A stretch of DNA of 64,000 nucleotides from Hansfordia pulvinata. Lineage: Eukaryota > Ascomycota > Sordariomycetes > Xylariales. Location of the stretch: NCBI GenBank assembly GCA_006538405.1, contig BJKQ01000012.1, positions 1,027,001-1,091,000 of the forward strand. The letters run 5' to 3'. The position numbers and the translations under genes are program-made. The notes beneath the pieces were generated by a model. It was given only the letters and a program-made list of their open reading frames with translations, was not told the origin of the DNA and made no database searches. Positions 46,188 through 59,400 of the stretch are shown here, one piece after another. Positions within the stretch are counted from its first letter, which is position 1, and the number at the start of each line of letters is the position of its first letter.

Positions 46188-49100
46188 ATGGGCCCTTCTG
46201 CCGACTTCGACGATAGACAGACGCATATCGATTCCGAGGCCGAAACCTACCATCCCTATGAATACGTGACCGAAAACAACGACTCATGGGCCGGTGCCCT
46301 CCCTCCCAAGCAGGGTCTGTATGATCCCAGCTTGGAGAAAGATGCCTGTGGTGTCGGTTTCGCCTGGTAAGTGACAGAATACGAGCGGGAGCCGCCCCTG
46401 CAACTCCAGCGCGCGCTGGTACTGACCACGAGTACTTCAGTCACATCAAGGGCAAGCCTAGCCACAAAATCGTCAGCGATGGTGAGTTCTTTTCCCTTCG
46501 GAAACCCCCACCCCCAAGGGCCCTGCTGACATGTCCCAGCGCGCAACTTGCTGTGCAACATGACCCACCGCGGAGCGGTGGGTTCCGATGCTCGCGACGG
46601 TGACGGTGCCGGTGTCATGACCTCCATCCCCCACCGCTTCTTCGTCAAGAACTTTGAGAAGGAGCAGGACATCAAGCTGCCCCCTCTGGGCCAGTATGCC
46701 GTGGGAAACCTGTTCTTCAAGCCCGACGAGGGAACGCTGCAAGAGTCGAAGAGGCAGTTGGAAAACATTGCCGAATCGCTCGGCCTCAGAGTGCTGGGAT
46801 GGCGAGAACCTCCTGTCGACTCTACCCTCCTCGGTCCCGCGGCAAAGTCCCGCGAGCCCACCATCCTGCAACCATTTGTCGTTCTGACCTCGGCCTACGG
46901 GTCGGGTGTGGCTCCTGAAATGACGGACCCCGAACAGTTCGACGACAAGCTCTTCGAGAGACAGCTCTTTGTGCTGCGCAAGCGCGCCACGCACACCATT
47001 GGTCTTCAGAACTGGTTCTACCTGTGCTCTCTGTCGAACAAGAACATCATCTACAAGGGCCAGCTGGCTCCCGTTCAGGTCTACCAATACTTCCACGACC
47101 TGGTCAACGCCGACTACCAGGCTCACTTTGCCCTTGTGCATTCTCGCTTCTCCACAAACACCTTCCCCTCTTGGGACCGTGCTCAACCCTTGCGGTGGGC
47201 TGCTCACAACGGTAAGAGCAAAGTCCCGACCCGAACCCGCCCTGGAACGACAGCTGACCGTGACCATAGGTGAAATTAACACGCTGCGCGGCAACAAGAA
47301 CTGGATGCGTGCTCGCGAAGGTCTGATGCAGTCGGGTGTCTTCGGAGATGAACTGGAGCAACTATACCCCATTGTCGAGGAGGGCGGTTCCGACTCGGCG
47401 GCTTTTGACAACGTTCTAGAGCTCCTCACCATCAACGGTGTTCTGTCTCTGCCAGAGGCTGTCATGCTGATGGTGCCCGAGGCTTGGCAAGGCAACCACG
47501 CCATGGACCCCAAGAAGGCGGCGTTCTACGAATGGGCTGCTTGCCAAATGGAGGCCTGGGATGGTCCTGCTCTATTCACTTTCGCCGACGGCCGCTACTG
47601 TGGTGCCAATCTCGACCGCAACGGTCTTCGCCCTTGCCGATACTACATCATGGACGACGACCGTATCATCTGCGGTTCGGAAGTCGGTACCATCCCGATC
47701 GACCCAGAGACCATCATCCAGAAGGGTCGTCTGCAGCCTGGTCGCATGCTGTTGGTTGACACCCTTCATGGTCGTATCATTGATGACTCGGAGCTGAAGT
47801 CCGCCGTGGCTAATCGCCAGGACTTCCGTGCTTGGCTGGACCGCGAGCTCATCACGATGCCCAAGGTTCTGAGCAGCGCCCAAGACAAGTCCATCGATGT
47901 TTCGGCAAAGCCCGATACCTACAGGCTCCAGGAAGACCCGCTCCTGTTGTCGTACGGTTACACTCACGAGCAGGTGAGCTTGCTGCTGGCTCCCATGGCT
48001 TCTGACGAAAAGGAAGCCCTCGGATCAATGGGTAACGACGCTCCCCTGGCTTGTCTGTCGCAGGCCCCTCGTCTGCTCTACGAGTATTTCCGTGAGCTGT
48101 TCGCGCAGGTTACCAACCCGCCGATCGACCCCATCCGCGAGTCCATCGTCATGTCCCTGGAATGCTACGTCGGACCACAAGGCAACCTGCTGGAGATGGA
48201 TGCTTCGCAGTGCGCCCGTCTTCTGCTTCCCAGCCCTGTCCTCTCGATCCCCGAACTCAACTCCATCAAGAACATGTCCAAGACCTACAAGGGCTGGACT
48301 GTCAAGAACATTGATCTGACTTTCCCCAAGTCGGAGGGTGTCGCTGGATACATGAAGCAGCTTGACCATATCTGCCAGGAAGCCACTGCGGCCATTGAAG
48401 CCCGCGACAAGATCATCGTGCTCTCTGACCGCAATACGTCCAAGGACCGCGTCCCTGTCTCCGCTCTCCTGGCCTCTGGTATGGTGCACCACCACCTTGT
48501 CAGCAACAAGTGGCGATCTCTGGCGGCGCTTGTTGTTGAAACCGCCGAGGCTCGTGAGGTTCACCACATGTGCGTGCTCCTCGGATACGGAGCTGATGCC
48601 GTCAACCCCTATCTGGCCATGGAAGCCATCCTCAAGCTCAACCGGGAAGGCCTGATCCGCAAGCCGCTTTCGGACGACGCTCTGATTGCCAACTACAAGC
48701 ACTCGTGCGATGGTGGCATTCTCAAGGTTATGAGCAAGATGGGTATCTCCACTCTTGCCAGCTACAAGGGTGCTCAGATCTTCGAGGCTCTAGGTGTCGA
48801 CGACGAGGTCGTTGACCGTTGCTTCAAGGGGACCGCCTCCCGCATCAAGGGCTTGACATTCGAGCTCATCGCCGAGGATGCTTTCCGCTTCCACGAGCGT
48901 GGTTTCCCCTCGCGCGAGACTGTGAGCATTCCTGGTCTCCCCGAGTCCGGAGAGTACCACTGGCGCGACGGTGGCGAGCCCCACGTCAACGACCCTGCTT
49001 CGATTGCCAACATCCAGGATGCTGTTCGCACCAAGAACGACAAGTCGTACGAGGCCTACTCTCGCTCCGAGTACGAGCAGATCAAGTCGTGCACCCTCCG

Positions 49101-52100
49101 CGGCTTGCTCGACTTCAAGTTCGACGAGTACAACCCCATCAGCATCGACCAGGTCGAGCCCTGGACCGAGATTGTCCGCCGTTTCTGCACTGGTGCCATG
49201 TCTTACGGTTCTATTTCCATGGAATCGCACTCGACGCTGGCCATTGCCATGAACCGTCTTGGTGGTAAATCCAACACGGGTGAGGGTGGTGAAGACGTTG
49301 AGCGCTCTCAAGTTGCCGAGAACGGAGACACGATGAGGTCTGCCATCAAGCAGGTCGCCTCGGGTCGCTTCGGCGTCACGTCTGCCTACCTCGGTGACTC
49401 GGACGAGATCCAGATCAAGATGGCCCAGGGTGCTAAGCCCGGTGAGGGTGGTGAGCTGCCTGGCCACAAGGTCTCCAAGTCTATCGCTCGCACTCGTCAC
49501 TCGACTGCCGGCGTCGGTCTGATTTCCCCGCCTCCGCATCACGACATCTACTCTATCGAGGATCTGAAGCAGCTCATCTACGACCTCAAGTGCTCCAGCC
49601 CTCGCTCCAGAGTCTCCGTCAAGCTTGTGTCGGAGACCGGTGTCGGTATCGTGGCCTCCGGTGTCGCCAAGGCTAAGGCTGACCACATCCTGATTTCGGG
49701 CCACGATGGTGGTACCGGTGCCTCTCGCTGGACCGGTATCAAGTATGCTGGTCTCCCCTGGGAGCTTGGTCTCGCCGAGACCCATCAGACCCTTGTCCTG
49801 AACGATCTCCGTGGCCGTACGGTTGTGCAGACCGATGGTCAGCTTCGCACTGGACGTGATGTTGCCATTGCCTGTCTTTTGGGTGCTGAGGAGTGGGGCT
49901 TCGCCACCACGCCCCTCATTGCTATGGGCTGCATCATGATGCGCAAGTGCCGTAAGTATCTCTTTTACCCACATTCTTGAGAGACGTTGCTGACTAGTGT
50001 AGATCTCAACACCTGCCCTGTCGGTATTGCGACGCAGGATCCCGAGCTGCGCAAGAAGTTCCAGGGTACCCCGGAGCACGTCATCAACTTCTTCTACTAC
50101 GTCGCCAACGAGCTTCGCGCCATCATGGCCCAGCTTGGCTTCCGTACCATCAACGAGATGGTTGGCCACGTTGAGTGCCTCAAGGTCCGGGATGACCTGA
50201 GAACCAACAAGACCAGCAACATTGACCTGGGACTTCTGCTGACGCCAGCTCATAAGCTGCGCCCTGGTGTCGCCACCTTCAACGTCCGCAAGCAAGACCA
50301 CCGTCTTTACACTCGTCTGGACAACAAGCTCATTGCCGAGGCCGAGTTGACGCTCGACAAGGGGTTGCCCTCGCGCATCGAGTGTGACGTGGTCAACACC
50401 GACCGTGCTATGGGCACGTCGTTGTCTTACCAGATCTCGAAGCGTTATGGCGAAGCTGGTCTTCCCCACGACACTGTCCATGTCAACATCAAGGGCTCCG
50501 CCGGCCAGTCTTTCGGTGCCTTCCTCGCTCCCGGTGTCACGCTGGAGCTTGAGGGTGATTCCAACGACTATGTGGGCAAGGGCCTGTCTGGTGGTCGCTT
50601 GATCATCTACCCCCGAGAACCTCTTGCTTCAAGGCCGAGGAGAACGTCTTGATCGGAAACGTTTGCCTTTACGGTGCCACGCACGGTTCTTGCTTCTTCC
50701 GCGGTATTGCTGCAGAACGGTTCGCCGTCCGCAACTCAGGTGCCCACGCCGTGGTTGAAGGTGTTGGTGACCACGGCTGTGAGTACATGACCGGCGGCCG
50801 CATCGTCATCCTGGGAAGCACTGGCCGTAATTTTGCGGCCGGTATGTCTGGCGGTATTGCCTACGTCCTCGACGTCAAGCGCGACTTCATGTCCAAGCTC
50901 AACACTGAGATGGTGGAGGCTTCTGAAGTCACCGAGCCGGAGGAGGTTGCTTTCCTGCGCAGCATGATTGAAGACCACCACCACTACACTGGTTCTGAGC
51001 TGGCTGCTCGCATCCTGGTCGACTTCAACCGTGTCTTGCCTCGCTTCGTCAAGGTCCTGCCTGTCGACTACAAGCGGGTCTTGGAGGAAGAGAAGAAGAA
51101 GGCTGCGCAGAACAAGCGCGCCGAATACAGTCTGCCTGTCACTCCCGCCCCGCACGCGCACAAGAAGGACGACAAGGCCAACAAGCTCCAGGACATCGAG
51201 GAGACCGTCGGAGACAACGCTGCCGAGAAGAAGCGCGCTCTGGTACTGGACAAGACCAAGGGCTTCATGAAGTACCAGCGCCGATCCGAGAAGTACCGAG
51301 CTGCCAAGACGCGGACCAAGGATTGGGCTGAGCTCTCTCAGCGTCTGAGCGAAGATGAGCTCAAGTACCAGTCGGCCCGCTGCATGGACTGCGGTGTGCC
51401 CTTCTGCCAGTCCGACACTGGTTGCCCCATCTCCAACATCATTCCCAAGTGGAATGAGCTGGTGTTCGCTGGGCAGTGGAAGGATGCCCTGAACCGGCTG
51501 CTGATGACCAACAACTTCCCCGAGTTCACTGGCCGCGTGTGCCCCGCCCCTTGCGAGGGTGCTTGCGTTCTTGGCATCAACGAGGACCCCGTCGGCATCA
51601 AGTCCATTGAGTGTGCCATCATCGACCGTGGCTTTGAGATGGGCTGGATGGTGCCCCAGCCTCCCAAGGTTCGCACTGGCAAGACCATCGCGATCATTGG
51701 ATCGGGACCTGCTGGCCTTGCCGCTGCCGATCAGCTGAACCGCTCTGGCCACACTGTCACTGTCTACGAGCGATCTGACCGTGTTGGCGGTCTGCTGATG
51801 TACGGTATCCCCAACATGAAGCTGGACAAGCGCATTGTCAAGCGCAGAACCGACTTTATGGCGGCTGAGGGAGTCCAGTTCAAGACTGGTGTTACCATCG
51901 GGGAGAGCATCACTCTCCAGGACCTCAAGGCGGAGAACGACGCTGTCATCATCTCCACTGGCTCTACCGTGGCTCGTGACCTGCCCTGCGAGGGCCGCCA
52001 GCTCGACGGTATCCACTTTGCCATGGAGTTCCTCCACAAGAACACCAAGTCCCTCCTCGACTCTGAGCTGGCTGACGGCTCCTACATCTCTGCCAAGGAC

Positions 52101-52769
52101 AAGCACGTTGTTGTCATTGGTGGTGGTGACACCGGTAACGACTGCATCGGTACCTCTGTTCGTCACGGGGCCAAGTCCGTCACCAACTTTGAGCTTCTTC
52201 CCCAGCAACCCGCGGCGCGGGCTGGCGACAACCCCTGGCCCCAGTGGCCCCGCATCTACCGTGTCGACTACGGCCACACCGAGGTTGCGCAGCACATGGG
52301 CCAGGACCCTCGCGAGTACTGCATCATGTCTACGGACTTTGTTGACGACGGCAGTGGACGTGTCAAGGGTGTCAACACGATTCGCGTGGATTGGACCAAG
52401 ACTGAGCGGGGATGGGACATGAAGAAGAACGAGGAGTCGAAGCAGTTCTTCCCGGCCGACCTCGTGCTCCTGTCCATGGGATTCCTGGGTCCCGAGGCTC
52501 GTGTCCTCGGCGACGATATTGAGAAGGACCCGCGCGGCAACGTCAAGACCCCCAAGGGCTCTTACGCCACCAACATCCCGGGTGTCTTTGCTGCCGGTGA
52601 TTGCCGCCGCGGTCAGTCGCTGATTGTGTGGGGCATCAACGAGGGTCGCCAGGCGGCCCGCGAGGTCGACCTGTACCTCCAGAACTACACCAACCTCCCC
52701 GTGACTGGCGGCATCACTAAGCGTACTGCTCAGGAGATTTTCAGCGTCAACGGTGCGGTTGCCGCCTGA
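46188..52769 (+). CDS. GLT1: Glutamate synthase (NAD(P)H-GOGAT), one-base frameshift in exon 5
   Basis: Converts 2-oxoglutarate and glutamine into two glutamates. Exons: 46188-46366, 46441-46481, 46540-47211, 47270-49951 and 50003-52769. A propeptide ends at KDACGVGF, whose Cys is the class II amidotransferase nucleophile. The FMN domain has [20 protein letters not shown] and [12 protein letters not shown]; the 3Fe-4S motif CIMMRKCHLNTCPVG is split by intron 4. The GXGXG beta-helix domain follows. The fused small subunit has [16 protein letters not shown] and CPAPCEGAC clusters, an FAD fold ([13 protein letters not shown]) and an NAD(P) fold ([11 protein letters not shown]). Nucleotides 50610-50614 hold five C where [10 protein letters not shown] needs six; with one C added the protein is about 2113 residues, normal for fungi. 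Confidence 0.95.
50610..50614 (+). other. single-base frameshift in C run of GLT1
   Basis: ATCATCTA is followed by five C and GAGAACC. In the given frame the protein ends 13 codons later; in the -1 frame it reads [18 protein letters not shown] and continues for 700 residues. The site is in the middle of the beta-helix domain, far from any splice signal. Confidence 0.88.
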
Positions 52770-53650
52770 GCTATCTATAGGGGGTTTAAGTTAAGTGTAC
52801 AGGGGAGCAGGATGGGAAATTTTGGCGTATTGATTTTCACGATTATGACTCGACTTGTAACGTACCGTTTTCTTCTCTGGGGTTTGACGTTTGATACCAT
52901 GGTTAGTGCATTTCGGGCATTGACGGCATGGACGGAAAACTGGGGCTCTCGACCTGTTGATATAAGATTGCGATACAAAATGCGAACTTGTTTAGTTACA
53001 CATCCGTCCTGAAGAGGTCCACATGCTCTCACATACGCTGGCAAAGTAGACGAAGTGGGCTGCACGTCATTAAGTCAGCAACAATCTCGTGTTTGGTACC
53101 AACAATTGTCTGTTTGGCGACACGACGGTACAGCAGTTACGCTGCTACTCTTCGTATTTGACCATTTACTGCGCAGATTGCCACCGTTAGAACTGATTCG
53201 ACAGTGCTGTGCCTGTGTTCAAAAGTCTCCTGAATGTGTTCAGATGCCAGTATAATCTGAAAAGAGAACGAATGAGCCGCAACGAATGCACTGCGTGCTG
53301 GTACATGTATTGAAAAGATTTGACGCGTCGCGTTTGGAACTCCCACAACTTTCCGCGCTATCACGTATGCCGATGGTAGAGTGATGGATATGCTTTCTAT
53401 GGGTATTTTATGTACTGCATTGAATGCCACTTGAATGGAAATGGGCATGATATAAACGTAATGGTGATGAGAACGTCCAGTCGGTTACTCTGACAATCAT
53501 TCCTCCGACTTGATCTCCGATTTGGTAAATGAGCCTGGTATGTGTTTGAACCAACTGGGAAAACCTGATGAGAACGCCTCGCTGAAAATCAAATATGCCA
53601 CGCTTGTGCGGATTGTTTCTTTTTTTTAGACTGCTGTCAGTGAGTTGAGA
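52770..53650. other. intergenic between convergent GLT1 and the OPT transporter
   Basis: AT-rich 3' flanks of two genes that face each other, with a T run near 53620-53629. No gene is seen. Confidence 0.5.
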
Positions 53651-56496
53651 TCAGAACTCGCCGACTCTCGGGCCGAAGTACTCGCCCGGTGCCACCTGCA
53701 TCAGGACACAGGGGTCATCCTCGCACCCTCTCTTGATAATATCATTTCCCCACCAGTCGATGGAAATGTCGTGATACTGCAGGGCGAAGAACATGATAAG
53801 CGCTGCCACGGCAATGGCAGCGCTGAAGGAGGCCGACAGAACAAAGTTGTACTTGCTCCAGAACCCCAAGTATCGCTTTTTGAGGAACACCCACGAAAAC
53901 CAGCCGATGGGGACGGCGGGCCAGATATAGGACAGGTTGTAGGGGGCCCACATGAGACTGCCGTAGAAAAGTGCGACTGGGTGCACTTGACGCATCCAAG
54001 GCTTTTGGATCCACTTGTTGAGATAGTACACGATGATGGGCACGGCGAGACCTATGGGGAACCCGGCCAGGATAGCGGTGTACATGCCGCCAGAACCAAA
54101 AACACGGACGGGACCGACCGTGCCCCAGAGAACTGATGATGTGAACAGCGTATTGATGTGAGGGCACGTGAAACGGTCTTCGGCGTCTTCAGTGCAGACA
54201 TCGGGAATCCGAAGCTGGAAGTTCAACAGACCGACGCTCACCTAGAGGGGTGTTAGACCAAAAAGTGCTGATCAGACCGACTTGAAGACTTACAAAGGTG
54301 GAGAACAAGGTCCCCAGTATCTGCGCCGCAAATACCTGCCGAGGCGGGATCTTGACATAATGCGCGAGCTTCATGTCGTTTACAAACCATATCGCGTGGG
54401 CGCATGTCACGTAACTGACTCGGGTTAGAACCGCGGACGAGGATGATGGGGAGAGAGGTGTAGACATACCCGAAAGCCTTGAAGAAGTTCATGGCCAGAG
54501 CATTACCGTTGACAGCAGCGCCGCCAATGAACTCTGCAAGGACGTTCAAGGTCACCTCGATACCGGTAATGGCCTTGATGATGCCGACTGGGACCACAAA
54601 GACCACGCAGAGAATGACGCCGTAGATGACCATGGCCGGGCTCGTGGAAGTGTCGTAAATCGCAATCGAGGCGATTCCTGCGCCTATGGCAGCAAGAAGA
54701 ATGAGGGCATACCATAGATCCGGAACTTCCTTGTAGCTTGCCATCAGACGGCTGTGCACGTCCTGGTAGCCCAAGCCCTGCTTCTTGGGAAGCCTGCGGA
54801 TGCTGCGCCATAGGTTTTGGAAACCCAGCGCAATCTCATGACGGTGGTAAAGATAGGCGTAGACGATGGTGGCCACATAGACAGCGAAGAAGAAGATGTA
54901 GACCACGAGGTTGGCTGCCGACAGGAACGGAAAGGAGTAATTCGAGTACTCTGTGGCGTTGAAGAGGATTTCGTCGTTCACTGCCTTGGAGACGTTGTAA
55001 TGGGCACCTGTGTTGGTGAAAAGCCGGTTGCTGTTGATGGGGAGATACGCCGTATAGTAGACGTTGCTATACCACAGCGCGGCAATGATTATGCCGCCAA
55101 TGCATGCGCCGATGAACTTGTTGAACGTGGAGAAGAAAGGCACCATTAGAGGATCAGTAGCGTCAAACAGCAGCGTGTTCCAATCCCAAGTTGGCCAAGG
55201 GTTCAGACCAAGACCGTTGTTGAAACCGGTGATTGTGGAGAGATTCAGGTTATTAGGTGATAACCAGGTGAGCCACGAAAATGTGCTCAGCGCCTGGAAA
55301 ATATAGTTGGGGAACCAAAAGTAGACGAACATGGCGGCAAAGGTGTAACCAAAGAAGCGAAGCTTGGACATGGTAAATACCTTGCCAAAGGGGCTTTCGA
55401 CAGGAGTATTGCGGTCCGAGTAGAATGCGGCATTGAGAGCGACAGTGACAAGAGAGGCGGGCCAGACGCAGTAGCTGGGGTAAACGAGGAACCGACGGAT
55501 GAGACCGGCAATGCCGTAGCCAATGAAGTGGGTTCCGAGAGCCAATAGAAGCTGGTAGGAAAACTGACCCGCGTAGGATTGGTTGAAGAACATGGGCAGG
55601 AATTGGACGAAGACAATGTTGTTGGTATACGGGTAGTTCCACGAGACGTTGGCGATTATGGTGATGAGCATGTGTTCCTTCTTCGAAAAGGGGCCAGGGT
55701 TGAGGCTGTGGCGAACGCCCCAGATGGTTACGCCAATGTCCGGCAGTGTTCTCTCCATCAACTTGCCGAGAGGGTAGGCGCATAGCTGGGCAACATTGCT
55801 CTGAACTGGGATCGCGGGTTGGCGAATAGAGAAGAGCTGATTGCACGCGGCGAGAAGACCGGAGAAGACAAAGCCGATAAACCAAGCACGAATGGTCGAA
55901 CAGGGTATCGTGGGATCGTCTGTGTTGTCGACAACGGCGCGTACCTCAGAGTAGGGGGAATTGACGGTGATGAGGGCGGCTTCGAGCTTCATTTCATCAA
56001 CCAGAGCGCCGTAGCGCTCGGGGTACTTGAAGACCTCCTCGTTACCTGCGCGGAGTCAGCGTGAAACTTTGGTAGCGGAGCGAAACCTGAGGACGAACTG
56101 AGAAATAGGCGGATGCGCTGGATGACGCTGTGGGGAAAGTTTGGGTCGTGCTCGTGGATTTTAAGAACGCTTTCCATCATGGGGCGTATCTCGGCGACGG
56201 ATAGCGTTTCGGCGTACTCGGAGGCTTGGACGAGGTCGTGATCCGTTACGTTCAAATCACTGGGAGTGCAGGTCAGCGTAATTGCACAATACACGACAGC
56301 AGATAGCATGACAGAATGAGACGCACATCTCGACTTGCGGATCGACGGGCCAGTACTGGTCGCCGCTCATGATGGAGCCCTCGCTACTGCTCTTCTCGTC
56401 CACCTGGTCGGGGCCATGGCCCGTGGGCGCGATCGAGTCCGGCAGGGACCCGGGCGCGGAGCCCGAGGAGGCGGGTGTAGTAGGCGAGTTAGCCAT
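53651..56496 (-). CDS. Oligopeptide transporter, OPT family
   Basis: Five exons on the - strand (56496-56327, 56259-56099, 56045-54470, 54414-54294, 54241-53651) encode 872 residues. A cytosolic N terminus (Ser/Pro-rich, then SVAEIRPMMESVLKIHEHDP) precedes many membrane helices, among them TIRAWFIGFVFSGLLAACNQ. Family segments include FFSIRQPAI-like LFSIRQPAIPVQSNVAQL, GPFSKKEHMLITIIANVS, VYPSYCVWPASLVTVAL and KAFGYVTCAHAIWFVNDMK across intron 3. The C-terminal SWVFLKKRYLGFWSKYNFV and WWGNDIIKRGCEDDPC complete the layout. Members import tetra- and pentapeptides or related compounds with protons at the plasma membrane. Substrate cannot be told from sequence. The gene is convergent with GLT1. 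Confidence 0.93.
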
Positions 56497-59400
56497 GGTG
56501 GTGGCGAGGTTCGTGAGAAGGACGCGTAGGGAAGACTGATCAAGGGCTGGCGAAAGCCCGTGGATCTGCGGTTATTGACACAGCAGGCGGAGGCCGATGC
56601 TGGCCTGCAGCCTTGTTCTCTCCGCCGAGAAACGGGTCGTCAAAGAGACGGGGCTGTATCATTACACGGCCATTCGGGGCGATTGACGATGTCGGGATAT
56701 GCGGTCAACGGCACGCGGTGCAGCGGCGATGTTCAAAATCGTCGGCGGGTCGGGGTTGGCCGGCGCGGCTGAGTCGGAAGGAAGATCGGGCCGCCCAGTG
56801 GTGAACAGGGGCAGCGTGGGCTTTGTTGTGGTCGTAGAATGCTCCTGGGCAAACGTTCGTGTCCAATCTGGCGAGGCCGGGTCGGGTCGAATCGGTCGGA
56901 AGGGTGGAGTTGGTCGGCGCAGATGTAAACGTAGATGCAGATGGAGATGTCTTCCTTGCTGAGTGAGGGCGGTGGTAGGTGGTGGATGGGACAGGAGGGC
57001 GTACCGGTGGGTTATGTAAGGCGCCGCCGTGCCTGACGTGCCTTGACGGATGTAGGTCATGTACATTCCAATCTCATACAAGGATCCACGCATTGCTAAC
57101 AGGCTCACAGTCCATGGGAAAGTCGCAGCCCGTGCCTCCAGGGCTGCGCTGCTGGGCTGTCCGGCGGAGAGAGCCCACTCATCCCCAGCGGTCCGGGGGC
57201 AAATAGCCCTGGCCGCAGCCCTAGGGTCATTCGACCCATTGGCCTGGCATCAGAGCGAGTAACGATCAAGTACTGAGTACATCTCTGAACCTGACATCAG
57301 GCGAAAGCTGATGAGCGTGCATTGTGGGTTTCCAGCGGGATGGTAGGTGCCAATCGCCCACCAGTGGTAGTAGACAGGCCGCCACCTACTCGCGAGCCCA
57401 TAAGTACCCGGGGCAGCAGAGATACAAGAGAAGGACTTTTCTTACTCGTGCTCGGCACCATCCCCCACCACTGATGTGTGCCTACAGGGCCGATTCGGTG
57501 CCGCGCACGCGTGCCAGCGGTCCACCTCAGTCGATCCATGGATGACCGATCGAGCGCCGCGGGGTGCCATAGGCTGGACGCTGAGGTTAATGGGACTGTA
57601 CCCATCCGGGGCCCGCTGGCGGCCACGAAAGGCGCACCTGCCGGAGCCCCGACTTGGGTCTACTTGGAGTCTACTTGTGGATCGTGCCCTGTGCTCCTTC
57701 TCTCGGGCCACGGCACGCCGGCAAGGCAAAGACGGCATCTGGCGACGCCTTTGGGCAGTCAGAGAGATGGCAACGAGCGGATGACGCTGCCGGGATTCCT
57801 ACAGCCAGCTCGTACCGATACCTGCCACCGCCCAAAGCAGCCCGGGACGGATGTGCCAGTGGAGCCCACCACTCAGGTAGCCCTACCTAAGATGCAAAGC
57901 AATGGATGGAGGGACCTAAGGCACAGCCCGAGCTGCTTGCTGTACATGTACCTTGAGGTAGGAGGTTTGCCGTCTTTCCCGAGCACCCGCATCAGAAACT
58001 CATTAGCATTGGATGTAACGAATGAAGATGGACGCACACGGATTTGGTTGCAACATCTATTGGCAGCGGGCGACATGCCGCGATCATTCTCGTTATCTGT
58101 ACATGAAAGCATCCAATGGATTCATCAATCAGGTCGCGGTGCGACTGGCATGTGCACATCCAGGCGACCCCCTACTACCAGGCATCTCTAGGTGTGCATG
58201 AGGAGGTGATGTACATTAATGAGGTAGGTATGTAGGTACTCGTAGACACCTTCATCATGGATTGAATGTCTGTACGTCTGTCGGTTGGTCCCGCGCGAAG
58301 GCTACAGCGTTGAGGTTGTAAGGCAGAGTGTGACGCGCCCCTAGGTAGAGAGAGTGCCTGTCATTGAAGGTACGGCGATAAGTACACTCAATGGAGACCG
58401 GAGGTACCTACCTGATTACTAGGGGGTTGCACGTACGAGTAGATGGCTTGACGATGACTCGTGTACTCGTAGTCGGGTTCCAATGTGAGGACAACCAGCG
58501 CCCCCCGTCCACGTCCAGCATGTTCAAGAGAACTGTCACAGACCTCCGAGTTCAACTGAGTCTCGTACGGCCAGTGTCCCCACTACGAGTGCCTGCCTCT
58601 CTCATCCGCCTCATCTCACATTGCTTATTCTTTGCTTGTCGCGCCGAATCCACCAAAGCAGCGCCCAGGCACTCTAATAACTCGCACTCGCCCAGGCATA
58701 CGATGATAATATTTCACGACGGCATGGCCATCTTTGCCATTGGCCCCTCTTGATGACGATTTTTAGCACACTGCTGCGGCGCACCGCGGCGTCGCCATGA
58801 CTCGCGCGTCGAACTTGGCAGTCTGCCTCGACGACTGTACCCAATGTTCCCAAAATATTCGTAGTCACGTCTATGGATTGCTCACCGCGCCAGTTCATTG
58901 GACCGATGCCCCCCCGTCAGCCATCCTTCGCCAGGCCGGCCTAGAGACTTGGCCGAGACAGTGGACAGTGTGGCCTCACCCTAACAATAAGCGCTGCCGC
59001 CGACTGTCAACACAACCGCCGGTGACGACGCACGTGCGCCCTCGTCGGCCCGGGGCCTTGACTGTACTGTGGCCTCTCTCTTACAAGTCCCGGCTCACGC
59101 ACGGTACGACACGTCTGGTATCGGGTCACAACAAGAACCTGAGCATCACTTGATGAGCACCTCTACACCGACTCCCAGTCTACAAACGTTGTGAAGGCAC
59201 GAGCAGAGGTTTCGCAACCCTCAAGTTAGTAGGTCTAATTAGGTGCAGCCAAAAGAATAAGCACAGGCCACGCACGCATGGTAGCACGCAGCCGACCCCG
59301 GGTCCATCCAGACGGGCGCTATCGCACGGCTATCAAACTGTATACCAGCAAGGCGTCGCGAAGACTGGTACCTCTAGCAGCTTCAATGCTTCAAATAGTA

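Noticed and set aside
48790..50481. 563-codon open frame antisense to GLT1
   Set aside because: It mirrors a highly conserved enzyme on the other strand; its codons are complements of GLT1 codons and it has no domain. The same holds for 50736-52295 and 46473-47513 on the - strand.
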